DNA of 14,723 nt from Verrucomicrobiota bacterium (GTDB lineage: Bacteria > Verrucomicrobiota > Verrucomicrobiia > Opitutales > Opitutaceae). The stretch is taken from the NCBI GenBank assembly GCA_030916665.1, contig JAUPWC010000494.1:1-14723 (forward strand). The letters are read 5' to 3'. Position 1 is the first letter of the stretch. Each line of letters starts with the position of its first letter. The notes under the pieces are model-generated. The model was not told where the DNA came from and made no database searches. It saw only the letters and a list, made by a program, of their open reading frames with translations. A program made the translations under genes and the position numbers. Shown here in pieces: positions 14,177 through 14,723 of this stretch.

Positions 14177-14723
14177 TCAGGACTTTGAGTGGACAAGAAT
14201 GATCGCGTCGCCGGGCGCGAGTTTCACCGACCCGACGGGCCGGCCGCTTTCCGCATCCACCAAGCCCGCGGGCAGCTTAACTTCGGCCGGGTCACCCGGT
14301 TCTCCGGGGTTCACGACAACATAGCCGCCGGTGAAATGCCGAGCGTAGCACGGTGAGTCCGCGAGCTTCAGCTGCGCGAGGTCGTTGGGCCCGGCCGGGT
14401 CGCCGATCGGGGCGTAGAGCAGTCCGGGCCATGGCGTGGCGGTGGGCGGGCGGCTGGTCCCGCGCTGGACGATCAGCGGCAGGCCGAACGAGGTCGACCG
14501 CTCCGCCGTGACGGTGAGCAGGAACGAGGCGTAACTGTAACGGATGAGGCGCGCGTAATCGGGCAGATCGGAGTTGAGCCGCCCCGCGAGATAACCGGCG
14601 GCGCCGCTCATGCCGATCACATGCAGCCGGGCACGCGCGGCGTCGGCCAGGATGCCGACATGGCGCAGCCACGTCCTGCCCGTCGTGGCGACGTAGGTGA
14701 TGGGCGGCGGTGCGGGAACGGTC
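14177..14723 (-). CDS. Probable glycoside-hydrolase-like protein, C-terminal part only
   Basis: The reading frame runs off the right edge; 181 residues are visible. The visible end looks like the last part of a TIM-barrel protein followed by a small beta-rich domain: DYARLIRYSYASFLLTVTAE, then FGLPLIVQRG and LYAPIGDPAG, then CYARHFTGGYVVVNPGEPGD, AEVKLPAGLVDAESGRPVG and SVKLAPGDAIILV. A final VVVNPG...V.LP....D..SG......L.P..A.IL pattern is common at the C-terminus of putative glycosidases of the GH-like type found in Verrucomicrobiota and Planctomycetota. No catalytic residue can be named because the barrel is outside the window. It is co-transcribed with the esterase 11 bases downstream. 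The GTG at 14618-14620 is an internal codon, not the start. The family is a guess from pattern. Confidence 0.5.
   Translation of the reverse strand, partial: TVPAPPPITYVATTGRTWLRHVGILADAARARLHVIGMSGAAGYLAGRLNSDLPDYARLIRYSYASFLLTVTAERSTSFGLPLIVQRGTSRPPTATPWPGLLYAPIGDPAGPNDLAQLKLADSPCYARHFTGGYVVVNPGEPGDPAEVKLPAGLVDAESGRPVGSVKLAPGDAIILVHSKS

Overview
The window is GC-rich and every gene I can support lies on the minus strand. The mix of genes suggests a carbohydrate-degrading member of the Verrucomicrobiota, most likely Opitutaceae. The basis is recall of protein families: a GH2 with a discoidin tail, S1 sulfatases, a long class I mannose-6-phosphate isomerase with an extra N-terminal domain, a cupin-type phosphoglucose isomerase, and Shine-Dalgarno-poor leaders. 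The taxonomy is an inference, not a search result. The locus reads as a polysaccharide or sulfated-glycan utilisation island.

In transcription order (high to low coordinate), an upstream unit enters at the right edge. It holds the C-terminal part of a probable glycoside hydrolase (14177-14723), then a secreted alpha/beta-hydrolase of the esterase type (13236-14165). Directly against the esterase stop lies a sulfatase gene that has lost its catalytic N-terminal half (about 13201 to 12401).

After a 119-base gap with a dyad symmetry and a TTGACA box, a tightly packed operon of about 12 kb begins. It opens with a GntR/UTRA regulator (11493-12281), a sugar-porter MFS transporter (10073-11464) and a ROK sugar kinase overlapping it by four bases (9120-10076). 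Next come a secreted S1 sulfatase (7538-9088), a two-domain class I mannose-6-phosphate isomerase-like protein (5727-7481), a cupin phosphoglucose isomerase (5143-5715) and a secreted GH2 with a discoidin tail (2588-5122). The operon ends with a decayed pectate-lyase-fold gene (1671-2549), a small ManC-like cupin (1245-1643) and a double-SIS sugar-phosphate isomerase/deaminase-like protein (174-1220). Gaps within it range from a 4-base overlap to 56 bases.

A workable model is as follows. Outside the cytoplasm, GH2, sulfatase and esterase trim a decorated glycan. The MFS protein imports the released sugar, the ROK kinase phosphorylates it, and several isomerase-type enzymes (class I PMI-like, cupin PGI, ManC-like cupin, SIS) bring it to fructose 6-phosphate. 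The GntR/UTRA protein would sense a sugar phosphate and control its own operon. The identity of the sugar cannot be read from sequence. The kinase lacks the usual ExGH glutamate, and four isomerase-like genes are more than glucose or mannose alone would need.

Two genes are clearly broken (the pectate-lyase-fold gene and the truncated sulfatase), so the island seems to be changing its substrate range. No RNA gene, insertion sequence, CRISPR array or convincing rho-independent terminator was seen. A REP-like palindrome sits near the left edge.
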